Positions 14,129-26,170 of a DNA stretch of 64,000 bases are shown piece by piece. The notes under the pieces are model-generated. The model was not told where the DNA came from and did no database searches. It was given only the letters and a program-made list of their open reading frames with translations. The stretch is from Taeniopygia guttata (Eukaryota > Chordata > Aves > Passeriformes > Estrildidae), in contig NC_133037.1 of NCBI RefSeq assembly GCF_048771995.1, positions 191,001 through 255,000 on the forward strand, in the 5' to 3' direction. How positions within the stretch are numbered: position 1 is the first letter of the stretch; each line of letters begins with the position of its first letter. Made by a program: the position numbers and the translations under genes.

Positions 14129-17100
14129 TCAGCAGTTAGATTTCTCCTTCTGCTTTGCTAATGTGTGTTTCAGTTCCTTTAAGTTCTCTGTCAATACCTC
14201 CACCTCATCCAGTCGTCCACTATGTTTGGCATCAAATATATAAGCTTTAATATTATCTATCTGTTGGAGAAGCAGCTCTTCCTCTATAGCCTCCTCTCCA
14301 GAGATCTCACTGCCATCCTCCACTTCAAAGGGATTGCTAGAGGACCCCTCTTCAAATGGATTCCCTGAATTCCAACTGCCTCCAGGCTTTTCAAATGGAT
14401 TTTCATCCTCTTCAAAGGGGTTTGAAGTACTGCCAGGTGCTCCATTACTTTGTTCATCCTCCTCCTCACTTTCAAATGGATTATATTCTTTTTTATCACT
14501 TTGCTGAGCTGTGTTAGAGAAGGAAACCACTGGAGAGGTGTCTTCGGCAAATGGATTAGCAGGATCTTCTACTTGAGGGGTATCTGCTTCATCCTCAAAG
14601 GGGTTTAGACAAGCTGGCTGATCGATGTCTTTGTCACACTGTGGGACATTCTGGGGTTTGAGTGTGAAGGTTGAGTGCTCTTTTGCTGGCAGCTGCTCAA
14701 CAGCAGGAGTGTCCCCTTTGATCCAAGTAACATCCAAATGCTGTTTGACTTCTCTGAAGTCTAAGGAGCGTGTCCTTGAATGCTGAGACATGAATTTATG
14801 GTGCTCTCTTTCCCACTCTTTTTCACGAAGGACCTGAAGTTCCTCCCTCTGTATCTCCTCCTCTTCTGCCTGTTTTTTAGAAAGCTCAATAGCTTTCAGA
14901 GTTTGTTGTTGATCATATTCATCCTGAAGCTGCATCAGGTTCTCTTGCAATGTATGGACCTCATCTATCCTATTAGCTGCCTTTGCTTGCTTAATAAAGG
15001 ATGTGATATTGTCAATCTGCTGAAGAAGTGGGTCTGCTCTCTCGCTCTCTCTTGAAATGCTAGATGTGGGTAACCAGCCTTCAGATTTCTTGACTGTTCC
15101 TTTTTTTATGTGAGTTTCATCACCATTAACTGCAGATGCAGATATGGAGATAAGCTCCTTCTGCTTTTCCTCTTGTTTTCCCTGTGTTTCAAGAGCGACC
15201 TAAGCCAAAAAACATGTAGTAAGAAAACACCACAAGCTTGAAAAAATTAATTCTAAGTATCCATAGGTACAAGTTAGCTAATCTTAAGACATTGTTGGCT
15301 GATGCTTAAAGGGATCAGCTGCCATTTTGGTTCGTTTGCAGAAGATTCTTACTTTCATATCATTCCTTACATGCTTCCCTTGAGTTTGTGATGATACTGA
15401 TGAAAACCCCATGACATCTGCCTCTACAAACTTAAGGGAAAGTAGGAGCAACAATTCTCTCCATAGAAAAAAAAAATGCCTAATGAAGCTGTGCAAAGAG
15501 TGGTCTACATTGATCTGGACATTAATTGTATCACACAGAACATCAGTGTTTAAGGTCACTGATATACTGGCTTTTGGAGTGGGATTATTCTTATTTCTCA
15601 ACTTATACCTCAACATGAAGTTTATCTTAGTTTATAATTAAAGATATCCTCCCTCCTGAAGGAAAAAAAGCCTCTCTCCCTGCAGAGGCATCCTTTTTCT
15701 AGTATGTCCTTTCCCACCAACAAAAGAAGTTTCCAAATTCTACTTATGTGAGTGAATTCCTGAACACAATTTTGAAGTCAGTGCAAACTAACACACTCAC
15801 TTCAGGGCTTGCTCTGCACGCACTGCAGCAGAAACAGCCTGTGCAGCAGCAACTCCCTGCTGATTTCTAGAAGTGTCCAGCTTTGTGCCCACCTACTTCT
15901 GTTCTGGACAGAACAAAGCAGCAGCTAGGCAAATCCTTGGAAAAGGGAATGGGACGATATGGATGAAAAAATAACAAACTGAAATCCAATGTTGAAGGCA
16001 ACTACTCATATAAGCTCCCAGGCTTGTTTTTATGAGAAAGCCTGATACAAGATGTAACAGATCCCAACCTGTCTTACCATATGCAGTCTTCTCTTCTTCA
16101 GTTCTTCATACTGATCCTTAGTTGGCAGGGACATTAGGCCAAGCAGTTTTTCCTGGCAAAAATTAAATATTTACTATATTGCTTGCAGGTATTCAGCCCA
16201 TTTTTCAAGTCCTTGAGAAGAGAGATACTACCAGCAGAAACTCCACAAGCACATCAAAGATGCTTCTACACTGCAGTCCCTGCTGCAGGTGTCCACACAC
16301 CTCTGCTGCCACAGCTGCACTGCTGGGTGGGCTCACACCTCAGCAAGAGGAAGAGCCATGGCTCACACACTCTTGGGTTCCCCAGGCCCAATGCTGCTCT
16401 GAGTGAAAGGTAAGTGTTCCAGACAGCTTATTTAAGGCTATCATAAGTCATTAGGGGAACTACAGAAAATGCAGAAAATGTATAGAACTAAGGCCCTTGT
16501 CAAAACAGATTCAAAGCACAGGGATGCCTGGCAAAGAAGAGAACACTATCTAAAATGTAAATAGAGCATATGCTCTATTTACCTGAACAAAAAGTGTAGC
16601 TGAATATCTTATCATTCGCTGAAGTTGTAGTATTTTAGGATGAGGTTGAGGATCTTCGTGCAAGCCCAGACTCAAAATCTTCTTACTGAATCAAAGAAAA
16701 CATACAGCCTCATCAGTTCAAAAACAAAATCAGGAAAAATTCCACAAAAGCGGAAAGATAATATTGGATCAAAAACTTCTGATGTTCTTTTATATAAACA
16801 GTTTTGAATATTACAATTTGTAACACTTTCCATGCCCAGCCTTAGAAAAACAAAGAAACCCCAAACAAACAATTCCTTTCCCCTAAATGATGCTGTTACT
16901 TGTTTCCTCTATACTTACATATTCCTACTGCAAAGGAATGCATGAATTTTAAGGCTGGAGAAGAAAGTAGAAATTGATAGCACACAGGAACAGCATCTAC
17001 CTTTTCAAATGCTCTTTACAACTGAGCAGACAAATTGATCATCCATATAATCAGTTAAGTCATAACAGAGATACATACATGATGGGGGGAAAAAGGAGAG

Positions 17101-20100
17101 AGACAATCTTTTACCTTAATGCATCTATAAATTCATACATTTTTTGAATCTCCACTCTTAAGTCATTAGCATGATCAAGGTTGTAGGCTGACTCCCCAGC
17201 ACTAAAGAATAAACAGAACTTTACTGTAAGTCATGCATTCAGTTAACAACATGTACAACACTACTAAGTATCCCAAGATGCCTAAGATTCTACAGTGGTA
17301 ACTGCTAAACACTAAAGGGCTGAATGATTTTATTTCAAACTCATGTTTAAAAAACCTTTTTTTGTAACAAATTGAAAAAATTATACTAATTTTGTGAACA
17401 TGAACACTTCATAGAAGATAACTGTATTTGTGATTAAATACAATTATTTAATCATATATATATATAATTATTATTACTTATATTACTTATATATTATTAC
17501 TTACTATTCTAGGAGAAACTGTATTCTAACACAAAAATGCCACTCTACAAGTAATATCTAAAATATACACATGCTTAGCAAATGTATCTATTTTGTGGGG
17601 ATTTCTTTTGAGACAACTTGGTGGGAAAAAATCTCTGAGTAACTATTAAATCATAATACTTACCTCCACTAGCATTTGTCAGAAAGGAAAATACTGTGCT
17701 GGACAGGGTGTAGTATTTAAAATGCTAGTAAATGACTGTCCAAAAGGGGACACAATCATTACAGGCACTTTACTAGAGTCTCCACTTTATTGATAAAACA
17801 AATTAGGACTTAGTGGGGAAAACTCTTCATAAGTTTTTAGCTTCCCTGTCCTTTTGTATCACAAATATAAATTATAAGAATCACTTTCTAAAAAGCAACT
17901 TCACTATCCATAGGATTCCGATTTCCAGGATACACTACTAGTCATAACAACCCATAACAAGCCTGTTGTTTTCTGACATTTACTTCCATTATCCAGGACA
18001 ACTGTATTTTTACTTTTCTCTAGCTGCCAAGCCACATCACCCAATCTTTCATGACTTCATGACAAAAAGCAGTAACACCTTAGCAGATTTTTCACCTTCT
18101 GTACTTCTTTCTATTGCAAGGAGTGTTTTTACAAAGCACTTTCATTACTAATTTTTCTACTACCATTAGATCTAAAGGACAGGTATAGCAATATTTATTA
18201 ACTTTAACTTTTCAAAAGGAAATGCTTCCTAGTCAAAGACCAGTGCATGTATTTCTCTCACTATACAAGCCAAAAGTCTAACCTGGCAACCTTTTTCAGA
18301 TAGAGTTGGAGAGTCTTAAGTTACCCCTGTGAGAGAATACTAGTGCAAGAAATGATGCACAAAACTGAAATACGAGACTGTTGCTTATCCACTGCAGCAC
18401 AGGGTACCCAGCTACACTCAGAACAACTGCCAGGTGAGGGTGCTTTACACAGAACAGAATAGTTCTAATGATCTGCTGCTGCTGCTGGCACTCCTTGGAA
18501 GCCAGAGCATCCCAGCTGAGGACAGCAACAGCTTACTGCGGCTGTTTTGAAGAGGCTCATTTACACAAGAATTGTAGCCTTGTACTTCCTTTTGTTGCAA
18601 AGATGATGTGTCGAAGTATGACAGTAGTGCCTCACCGGGAAGTGGCTTTAAAAAATTAACAAATCAAACAACCTCTCTGTATGTTACCATTAATAATTAA
18701 TTCAGTATTACTTTGTTTGAAGAGCATCCAGAAGACAACAGATAATGAAGCACTGATTTTTCTTTAAATTTACACACACTTGCAGTCTTAATACACCACT
18801 TCCTTACTACTTATCACACTTAGAGCAAAAATACATGTATTCATAACATAGTCAGCAATGGGACTTACTTTAGTGATTCTGCCATCCTTATGTATTCTGG
18901 TGCCTTCTGGTCAACCTTCTCCATGCAGAGTCGGAGTTTCTTGTTATAATATTAAAACAAAATGTATAAAAAAGGAATTGACATTAAAACACTAATGCAA
19001 GAACATGTTGACATGAATCTTTTCATGCTGCTTGTGCAGATTTGAAGTTAACCATGATAAAAGGCACTTTAACTATCCAGGATGACAAGACTCTCCAGTT
19101 ATTCCCAGAACATGTGTGACGTTGTCAGAAACAGAGAAAGACTGGCTGTACGCCTGTAATGTGGACTTCAAATCTTGAAGCTGTTTGAATGGCTGACTTG
19201 GACAACTTCTAGCCTTAGATCTCTTCACCAACAAGAGCACCAACAAAAACTCCCATTAATACTAACCAGGGGGGTTTGTAGACTCTACTGAAAAGGTATC
19301 TGGTGATCATCAGTATGTGCTGCAAAGCATTTGAACATAATGTTGATATAGATGGTTCAAAAAATGCATTTGCCACGAGTGTAAGGACTGATGGCAACAG
19401 TGGTGACATTGAGTGCTGTGGTTCCAGTGCAGCCCACCAATCAAATGCACAGCATATCACTCACTGGTTTAAACAAGTTCACAATTTTAAGAGAGAGGCA
19501 TGTCTGAACTACTAGTTCCAGATGATGAGAATGAAGATGTATTTTAAAACTATGTATGAAGTTAATGTGGGCTATAAATATTATATTGCAACTGATTCCA
19601 ACATTTCAGATACGTCTTTGCAACATGGCATAAACACCCAACAGTCTCTGCTAACACAAGTCAGTATCAAGTAATGGAGTTCAGACATAAGTAACAAGCT
19701 GAAAGTCAAGTAGTGACCACTGCAGACATACACTGTAGCACAGAGCTTGACTTACCTCATAGAGTTTTACAATCTCTGGTGTATATTCTTTCTCATCAAT
19801 CTGTTGCTCTTTTTTTAACAGGGTATCTTTGCAGTGCTGACAACAACGGATTCGTTCATCATCCTTCTCATCCAGAACAGAGCTCATACTGCTTATGCTG
19901 CTAATGCTGCCACGGCGGGAGCCGTGGACACCGCTTGGTGAGGAGTTCGGGCTTGTATGAGAACCCAAGGCCTCTTTGCTGGCATTAGTGAGTTTGCCTA
20001 AAGGTTATACACAGGCAATTTTACAGTAACTGGAGAATCCAACAGATTTTACCAACACAAACAAACTGCCCTTTAACAGGAACTTTACAATTCAGGTAGT

Positions 20101-23100
20101 ACTAGAAAACCAAGTTGAAAAAGTCTGCTGAAAGACATGCAAGGATTGCATAACAACTATGACTGCAAGTCAGAATTTGGGTCTTCACCGCAAATCTTGC
20201 TGTATTTAAAACTAGGTAGAGAGCACACTGCTGAGCATCACCTACATTGCTTATGCCTAGAAGCATTCTCATGTTTGAGCCTGAACAGTCACAAACCAAT
20301 GTGTAGAACAGGTATGATAATGGCATCCAGGCATTGCGCCTGCACACTCTAAAAGGCACAGTTAATGTCATTTATCTCCACAGAACATACAGTCACCTCT
20401 CCTGTGCACCACATGAGAAAAATAAAAGTTTAAAAGTGGTTCTTAAAGACCTAAACATGAATTTCCCCAAGTTGTTGTCCCAAGGTCTAGCATTTGGACA
20501 CCACAGACAAAACTGGAAATATCCACAATATTTTTATATGTCAAGAACCTTGGCAGTTCCTAAAGTTAATAGCTCCATAGTTATAGTACTCAGTAGAATA
20601 AGTAATACCTATTTTTACCAGGAGTTACTACTTTTTTACTACTTACTATTTATTTATTTACTATGACAACTATTACTTCTAGTAAATTTTTCAGTGTTAT
20701 GCAACACTTCCAAATCTGAAGAAGGAACAGAGAAAAAGAATGGAGAAATAATTTCTTGTATTCTGTTTCACAGACAAGTGTCTGCATGAAACTGAATCAA
20801 AGTTTTCTGCAGAGACAGACTATTACCAGCATAATTTTTTGTAATGTCAAAAGCCAGGACGCACCCAAAGTGAGCTAAGAACATGAAGAATTAACTCAAC
20901 AGTACTTACTTGCCAAAGGAAGACTGACAAATTCCATGCACTTCTTGCACATAATAGACCCACAAAGGCGGCAGTGGTGACGTCGGTTTCGGATACTGAA
21001 CTTAGTGCCACAGTCTGGGCAAAATGGAACATCCTGATCACTGACCCAAGGCACAACAGACTTCTCAATAGCTGTGAGCAGGAATACATACCACATAAGT
21101 GTTCAATTGATTCCTCAGCTGGTTAAACTATAGGGGCAAATAGTCTCAGGTAAGCTCACACTAACCTCTTATTTTAGCTGACTCAGTATTTGCTCTGTCA
21201 AATGATGTAAGCTGGTTAAAGATAAACAATATATTCAAGAAAATTATACTTTTGTAAGGAAAAAACCCAGCACAACTCAGCCCAACAAGAAAAAGAAACC
21301 CAGTGTTTTTAAGAGAGAGGAGTTTCAGCTGGTTTTATGCAACTTTCATTTTTTTTCCTAATTCCGTGTTCATACCAGTGCTAAACAATGACTTGTCAAA
21401 TCTGTACAAATTAGCACATTTTGGACATAATCCTTACTGCAGCCAACATTACTGCATCTGAACCAAAATGCAGGTGTACCACTGGCAGATTTTGAAGAAT
21501 GAGGAGCTGGAAGAATCATAACAAAAATATTGGGGAGCAATTTAGTAAAGTAAAACCCTGAGAAAATGAAACAGGAGAACAGATGGCTCTTGAAGCATGT
21601 GGAAGTAGCATCTTCAGCTTGAAAATGGTGCATAGATCCAGAAATTATACCCACGGCACAAAATCAAATCGCGTGCAGTTCTCAAGGTAATGTGTAAAAA
21701 ATGTCATAGTTTAGTATCTTTTATAAAGTGTATTCCTAGATAAATGGGCACACTTCATACTGAAATTTTTTTTTTTTTTTTTTTAGTCTAGGAAACATAT
21801 AGAAGGTTGGAATATTAAGAAGCACCAAATTTACCTTTTCCAACCTGATTATTAACTTATTGACTTCAACGACATAGTGATCAATCCTGGCTGCTCGGTG
21901 TTTCTTGAATTCAGAAAGATGGCTTCTCATAGCACCTGCAGGGATAACAGAAAGTTGTCCTGGTCACCCAAGTACTCTGTATGGATTTAAATGCCACTTG
22001 AAAGACAGATGTCTCTTCACCATTTACTTCTCATGTTCAAATTCGACTTTAAAGATACGTTGGAATCCTACATTTTCACAGTATTGCTGTAAATAAAACA
22101 TGCTGGTTAAAGACTAATATTCAGGCTGGCAATTAAACAGTGTTTTACTTCTACTACAGAAAACAAGCAGTACTATGTTAAAGAGAAAATCTGCAACAAT
22201 TTTTTTTCTCCATCTTCATTTGTCAGTTACATTTGGAAAGCTCTTACTTACTAGTAGTGTCCTCAAAACCAACTCCCTTTAGCTTCCTGGCTACATATTG
22301 AGCAAAGGGAAGAGGCATGCCCAAGGATTGCTGGAGGTCTATGCAGCAGTAATTTTGTTTCAAGATTTCTGATCATCTTTACCCTTTAGGGGCCTGAATC
22401 AAATCCTTCATGACAGTTTAGATTTGCAGAAAACTAATCACTGAGTATTGAAAAGAACTATACAGCATCTCTAAGACATGTACAATTCATAGTCGATAAT
22501 GTTGGTTTAAGATTACTTCTTTTCCAAGTAAGGTGGGCGAGGTATTAAAAATCAAAGTTATAGACAAAAACTAAAGACTTCAAAACCAACCAAATCTTTC
22601 TTCCAGCTGGCAGAACTCAAAATCAGATGTTGCTTTTTGATGCAACATATGTAAATGTAAAAATCTCACTTCTTCATGCTAATGAAGTAACCAAAAATCT
22701 CCAAAGATGCATTCACAGTAGTGGAAGAGTCCCTCTGGGTAACTGATTTAAGCCATTGCTTTGGAGACACAATCCCTTTCACTGATCCATCAAATCACAT
22801 GCCAGATCCCTATGGTTCATCTTCTCAATGATCATCAGAGAGCAGTCTCACTTCTCTAATGTTCATAAACCTTCTCCCTAAATTTATTCTTAGCTAATAT
22901 TTACACTATGATTGCTGCTCAAATAGTTACAAAGTCAAAAGTAAAGAAATATACAGAACTCAGACCCTGCAGACCCAAAGGACTTAGTCCCTAGTCTGTC
23001 AGCACCATAGTGCAAACTGTCCCAGGATCCACAAAAGATTCCTTCTCCAAAAATAACCATAGTATTTCAGTCATAGTACAGGCAATTGCCAATAGCAGTA

Positions 23101-25271
23101 TTTATAATTACAGGCTCAGACAGCTTATGCTTGAAACTCTATAGATGTAGATTTATATTCAGAGCAGTGGAGTTTGTTTATTTTTTTCTTTCAATTTGTT
23201 TTTTTTTAAAGTAAGCCCCATTTTAATAAGAGGTGATCGCCACCTCAAATCCAAGGAAAAAGCTGACAGTTTAAATTGGTAGCTAATGTTTTTGTCAAAC
23301 ATGCAAACTAACAACTACTTTAAGTGTAGCCCAAAAGCTAGAGATTTTATATACTTATAACCTTTAATGAGTGGGTTATCTGTTTTGTAAAGTGACAAGA
23401 TGAAGCTAGTTGCACAGAGGTAAACACAGATTAAGCAGATCTCAGCAGGACAGCAACAATAATGTGACTACCTGAAGGGTAGTTTGGGTACCGATTCTAT
23501 ACATGTCTTTTCTTCTCCCCATTAACTGTGTTTTCCCCATGCTCCACCCAAGGGGTCGGCTGCTCAAAGAAAGTGTGCAAACCATAACCCCCTGCTAGCG
23601 AACACAGTGCAGCACAAACACAATTCCAAGCCACTTCGGCAATACTGTTGCACTTTCCCAATTCAGATCAAAACTTATTCCCACTGTGTATTGCTTTCTA
23701 GCTCTCCTACCTACTTCCTGGGGCTCCCACATGTATGGATCTACTCCACCATAACTGAATGACTCATATCGCTCCTGAGATCCAGAATCAGTTCTGTCAT
23801 CATCTTGTTTCAGCAATTTCTTCTTTGCTCTTTTGGCCTTCTGGACTAGATCTGAAAAAAATAAACCCAAGTTATCTGACATATCAGGTAGTCACCAAAT
23901 ATTTGTCATGTGAAGCCAGTATATTCATCTTCTTTTAGCAGAAACCTTTCTTCTGGATAAATTTATCCTCAAAACATTCTTATAACAAAAATGCAGTTCA
24001 GAGCAACACAGATGACACAAAATGCTCTCTGCTGTCTGTCATAAAGCAGCATGAGGTCCTAAGGACAAGACAGTAGATTAAAACATTCCATTGTCAGACT
24101 TCACTGTAAAACAGCAACATGTCTTAAACTATGGGACCTATCTCACTGCACAAGGCATCATATAGTTTTATCTTAATTCTCATAATTCCCTATTATTTTC
24201 TTCAGATTCAAGGACATCCAACACATTCCTTGTTTTATTGCACAAGCTACCAACTTCAGTGTGCTTGTACACATAAAGACTTTTTCAAGTACTAAACGGC
24301 CCAGTGTTAGGGTTTCACCACGAAAATTGGTTAGTACTTCAAAAGTCTATCTCAAGAGAAAAAAAAATCAAGACTGTGAGGCCAGTACTTCTAGCATATT
24401 AAAACCAGAGTTTGCAGGAAACATAGAGAATTATCACCAGATTTTAAACATTTTAAACATTCTTCTCTCAATATAAAATGACACTGTATACATAAGGGGG
24501 TAAAAAAAGGAAAATATCTTAGTGAAACAAAAATCAAAGAGATTTTCCAAATACTAATGAAGGGTGGAAATCCATAACAGATATGGAACACTTCCAGCAT
24601 TTCCTGCTAGTTCCACCACCCACATGCTTTTCCATGTTTTTCCAATAACAACCTTTCCTAACTTCACACTTTAACTGCAACCACAGTTTTATCTACTGTC
24701 AAAACAAGAGATTAATGAACTGGAACCTGGTAAGTAGCAGAGATTCCCCATATTCTCCACAGTCTTCAAGTAATTATTGGGTATTCACTGGGTTAGTATA
24801 ATTTTGAGTTTTCAAATAAAAACAAACAAAAAAGCCTAAAAGCTCAACAGTAAAAATCGTGAATAAAATCAGACCTTTGTAGAGCAATGTTCTTTAGCCC
24901 CTACTTTAGAATCAATTTATGGGAAGTATCGGGAGAAGGTTAGTACTATGCTTGGCCCAAGGAGATTTACGGAAGAATGGAACTGCATACCTCGCCTGTA
25001 AGTCCCTTCAATTAATATTTTATTATTGTCAGACATTTGGGAGCACACTAAGTACGAGCAGGGATTTCCCACGGCCAAGCCGAACGCATTTACCGCGGCC
25101 GCCCTTACTTCGGAGTTGCGCCCTGACGTCCCGGTCTTCGCCCGGGTGCTGCTCCTCGTAGTGCGCCTGGAGCTGCCGGAACGCCTGGAGATCCTTCAGG
25201 CACAGCGGGCACAGGAAGCCCTCGCGCACTTCGGTCGGGTCGCCGAAGGCCGCCGGGCAGCCCGACGCCAT
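14129..25271 (-). CDS. RBSN: RBSN, rabenosyn-5 (ZFYVE20), complete, 11 coding exons
   Basis: Coding exons, 5' to 3': 25271-25109, 23851-23711, 21935-21835, 21211-21166, 21071-20910, 19997-19756, 18939-18869, 17201-17115, 16685-16583, 16152-16078, 15199-14129. All junctions are GT-AG with matching phases, totalling 753 aa (human about 784). The product is a multivalent effector of Rab5, Rab4 and Rab22 on early endosomes, needed for fusion and receptor recycling. Domains: N-terminal C2H2 finger (C21, C24, H37, H42); FYVE finger binding PI3P at about 158-262, with core RRHHCR at 180-185 and later CCQHC; two helical hairpins starting LLQQIDNI near residues 455 and 707 (the Rab4/Rab22 and Rab5 regions by family knowledge); and seven NPF motifs (596, 612, 637, 657, 664, 677, 686) for EH-domain partners such as EHD1. 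The spacer between the first hairpin and the NPF tract is shorter than in human. A VPS45-binding role is known for the family. Confidence 0.97.
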
Positions 25272-26060
25272 CGCGGCCGCGCGTGCTGCCCTCACCGGCT
25301 GCCGGGATGCGGGGGCCGCATCGTCCTCAGGCACTGCCTGAAACGAACCAGGCCAGGGCCGTGTGACCGGCTGCGCAGGATGGGGGCGGGAAGGGCCCGG
25401 GCTGGGCGCGAGCCCCTCCAGGAGCTTCCCGCCGGGACCTCCGCCCGGTTTCTCCAGGGACTTCCCGCCGGGACCCCCGCCCGGTCCCTCCGCGGCCCGG
25501 CCCCGCCCCGCCCCGCCCCACCCCGCCCGGGCCAGGAGAGAGGCTGCGCAGGGAGATGAGCGGGGCTTGAGGCGCTCCGTCCGCCTGGGGAGAGGCCGCT
25601 GAAGGCTGCCCCGGCTGCCTCAGGGTCCGTGGCCCAGCGGCAGCCCAGGGACGGCCCGGGAAAAGCCTGGGGCAGGGCTCGCCTCACCTCAGCGCCCGGG
25701 CGGCCGGTGACTATCTCCAAAGTAGGGCGGCCGCGGCCCGGCCCGGCTGCCGGGAGCGGCAGAGCGCGGCGGAGGGCGGGGCGAGCGATGGGCCATCGAT
25801 GAGAGGAAAGGGCGGGGAGAAGGAGGGATCCTCCGACGCCGCGGGAAGGCTGCCGAGCGCGGCGCTGCCGCTGGCGGTTGGGAGGGGGGCAGCGGGAGCT
25901 GGGCAGCGGCAGCGCGGTCTCTGAGGCCAGCGCTGCTCGCCGTGTTCAGCCGCCTCGCAGTAGGCCCCGGTAACGGGCCCGCAGAGCTGCGGTGACAGAG
26001 TCCCCTCCAGGACGGAACGGCGCTGTCACGTAGGGGACATGCGTCCCGCCCCGGTGCCCT
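25080..26060. promoter_or_regulatory. CpG island, probable bidirectional promoter
   Basis: Very high GC and CpG density with runs of GGGCGGG/CCCGCC (Sp1-type boxes) and no TATA box. It covers the first exons of RBSN on the minus strand. On its other side a + strand candidate gene begins within about 1 kb, so the island probably drives divergent transcription. Short frames inside it are GC-rich shadows. Confidence 0.6.
25331..25800 (-). other. RBSN: RBSN 5' UTR and probable non-coding first exon
   Basis: The exon carrying the start codon extends upstream to an acceptor (GGTTCGTTTCAG, AG at 25339-25338), giving 66 bases of 5' UTR. A matching donor (CTGAG then GTGAGG) closes a GC-rich candidate first exon at 25688, whose start lies somewhere around 25750-25850. 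The upstream in-frame extension of the coding frame crosses this splice site and is unlikely to be translated. Confidence 0.55.
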
Positions 26061-26170
26061 GGGACTGTTCCCATAGCACTGGTGGGTCTGTGCTGTGTGT
26101 CCTAACCGCTGGGCACGCTCAAGAGGACCACCGTTGCCAATATCAACACGCTCAACGTTCCCTTTCCCAG

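Noticed and set aside
19303-19515. A 70-codon frame inside an RBSN intron
   Set aside because: No similarity to known proteins and no splice sites linking it to RBSN; treated as intron.
25026-25720. Several long frames on both strands around the RBSN first exon
   Set aside because: Only the minus-strand frame carrying the C2H2 finger agrees with RBSN; the others are GC-rich shadows.
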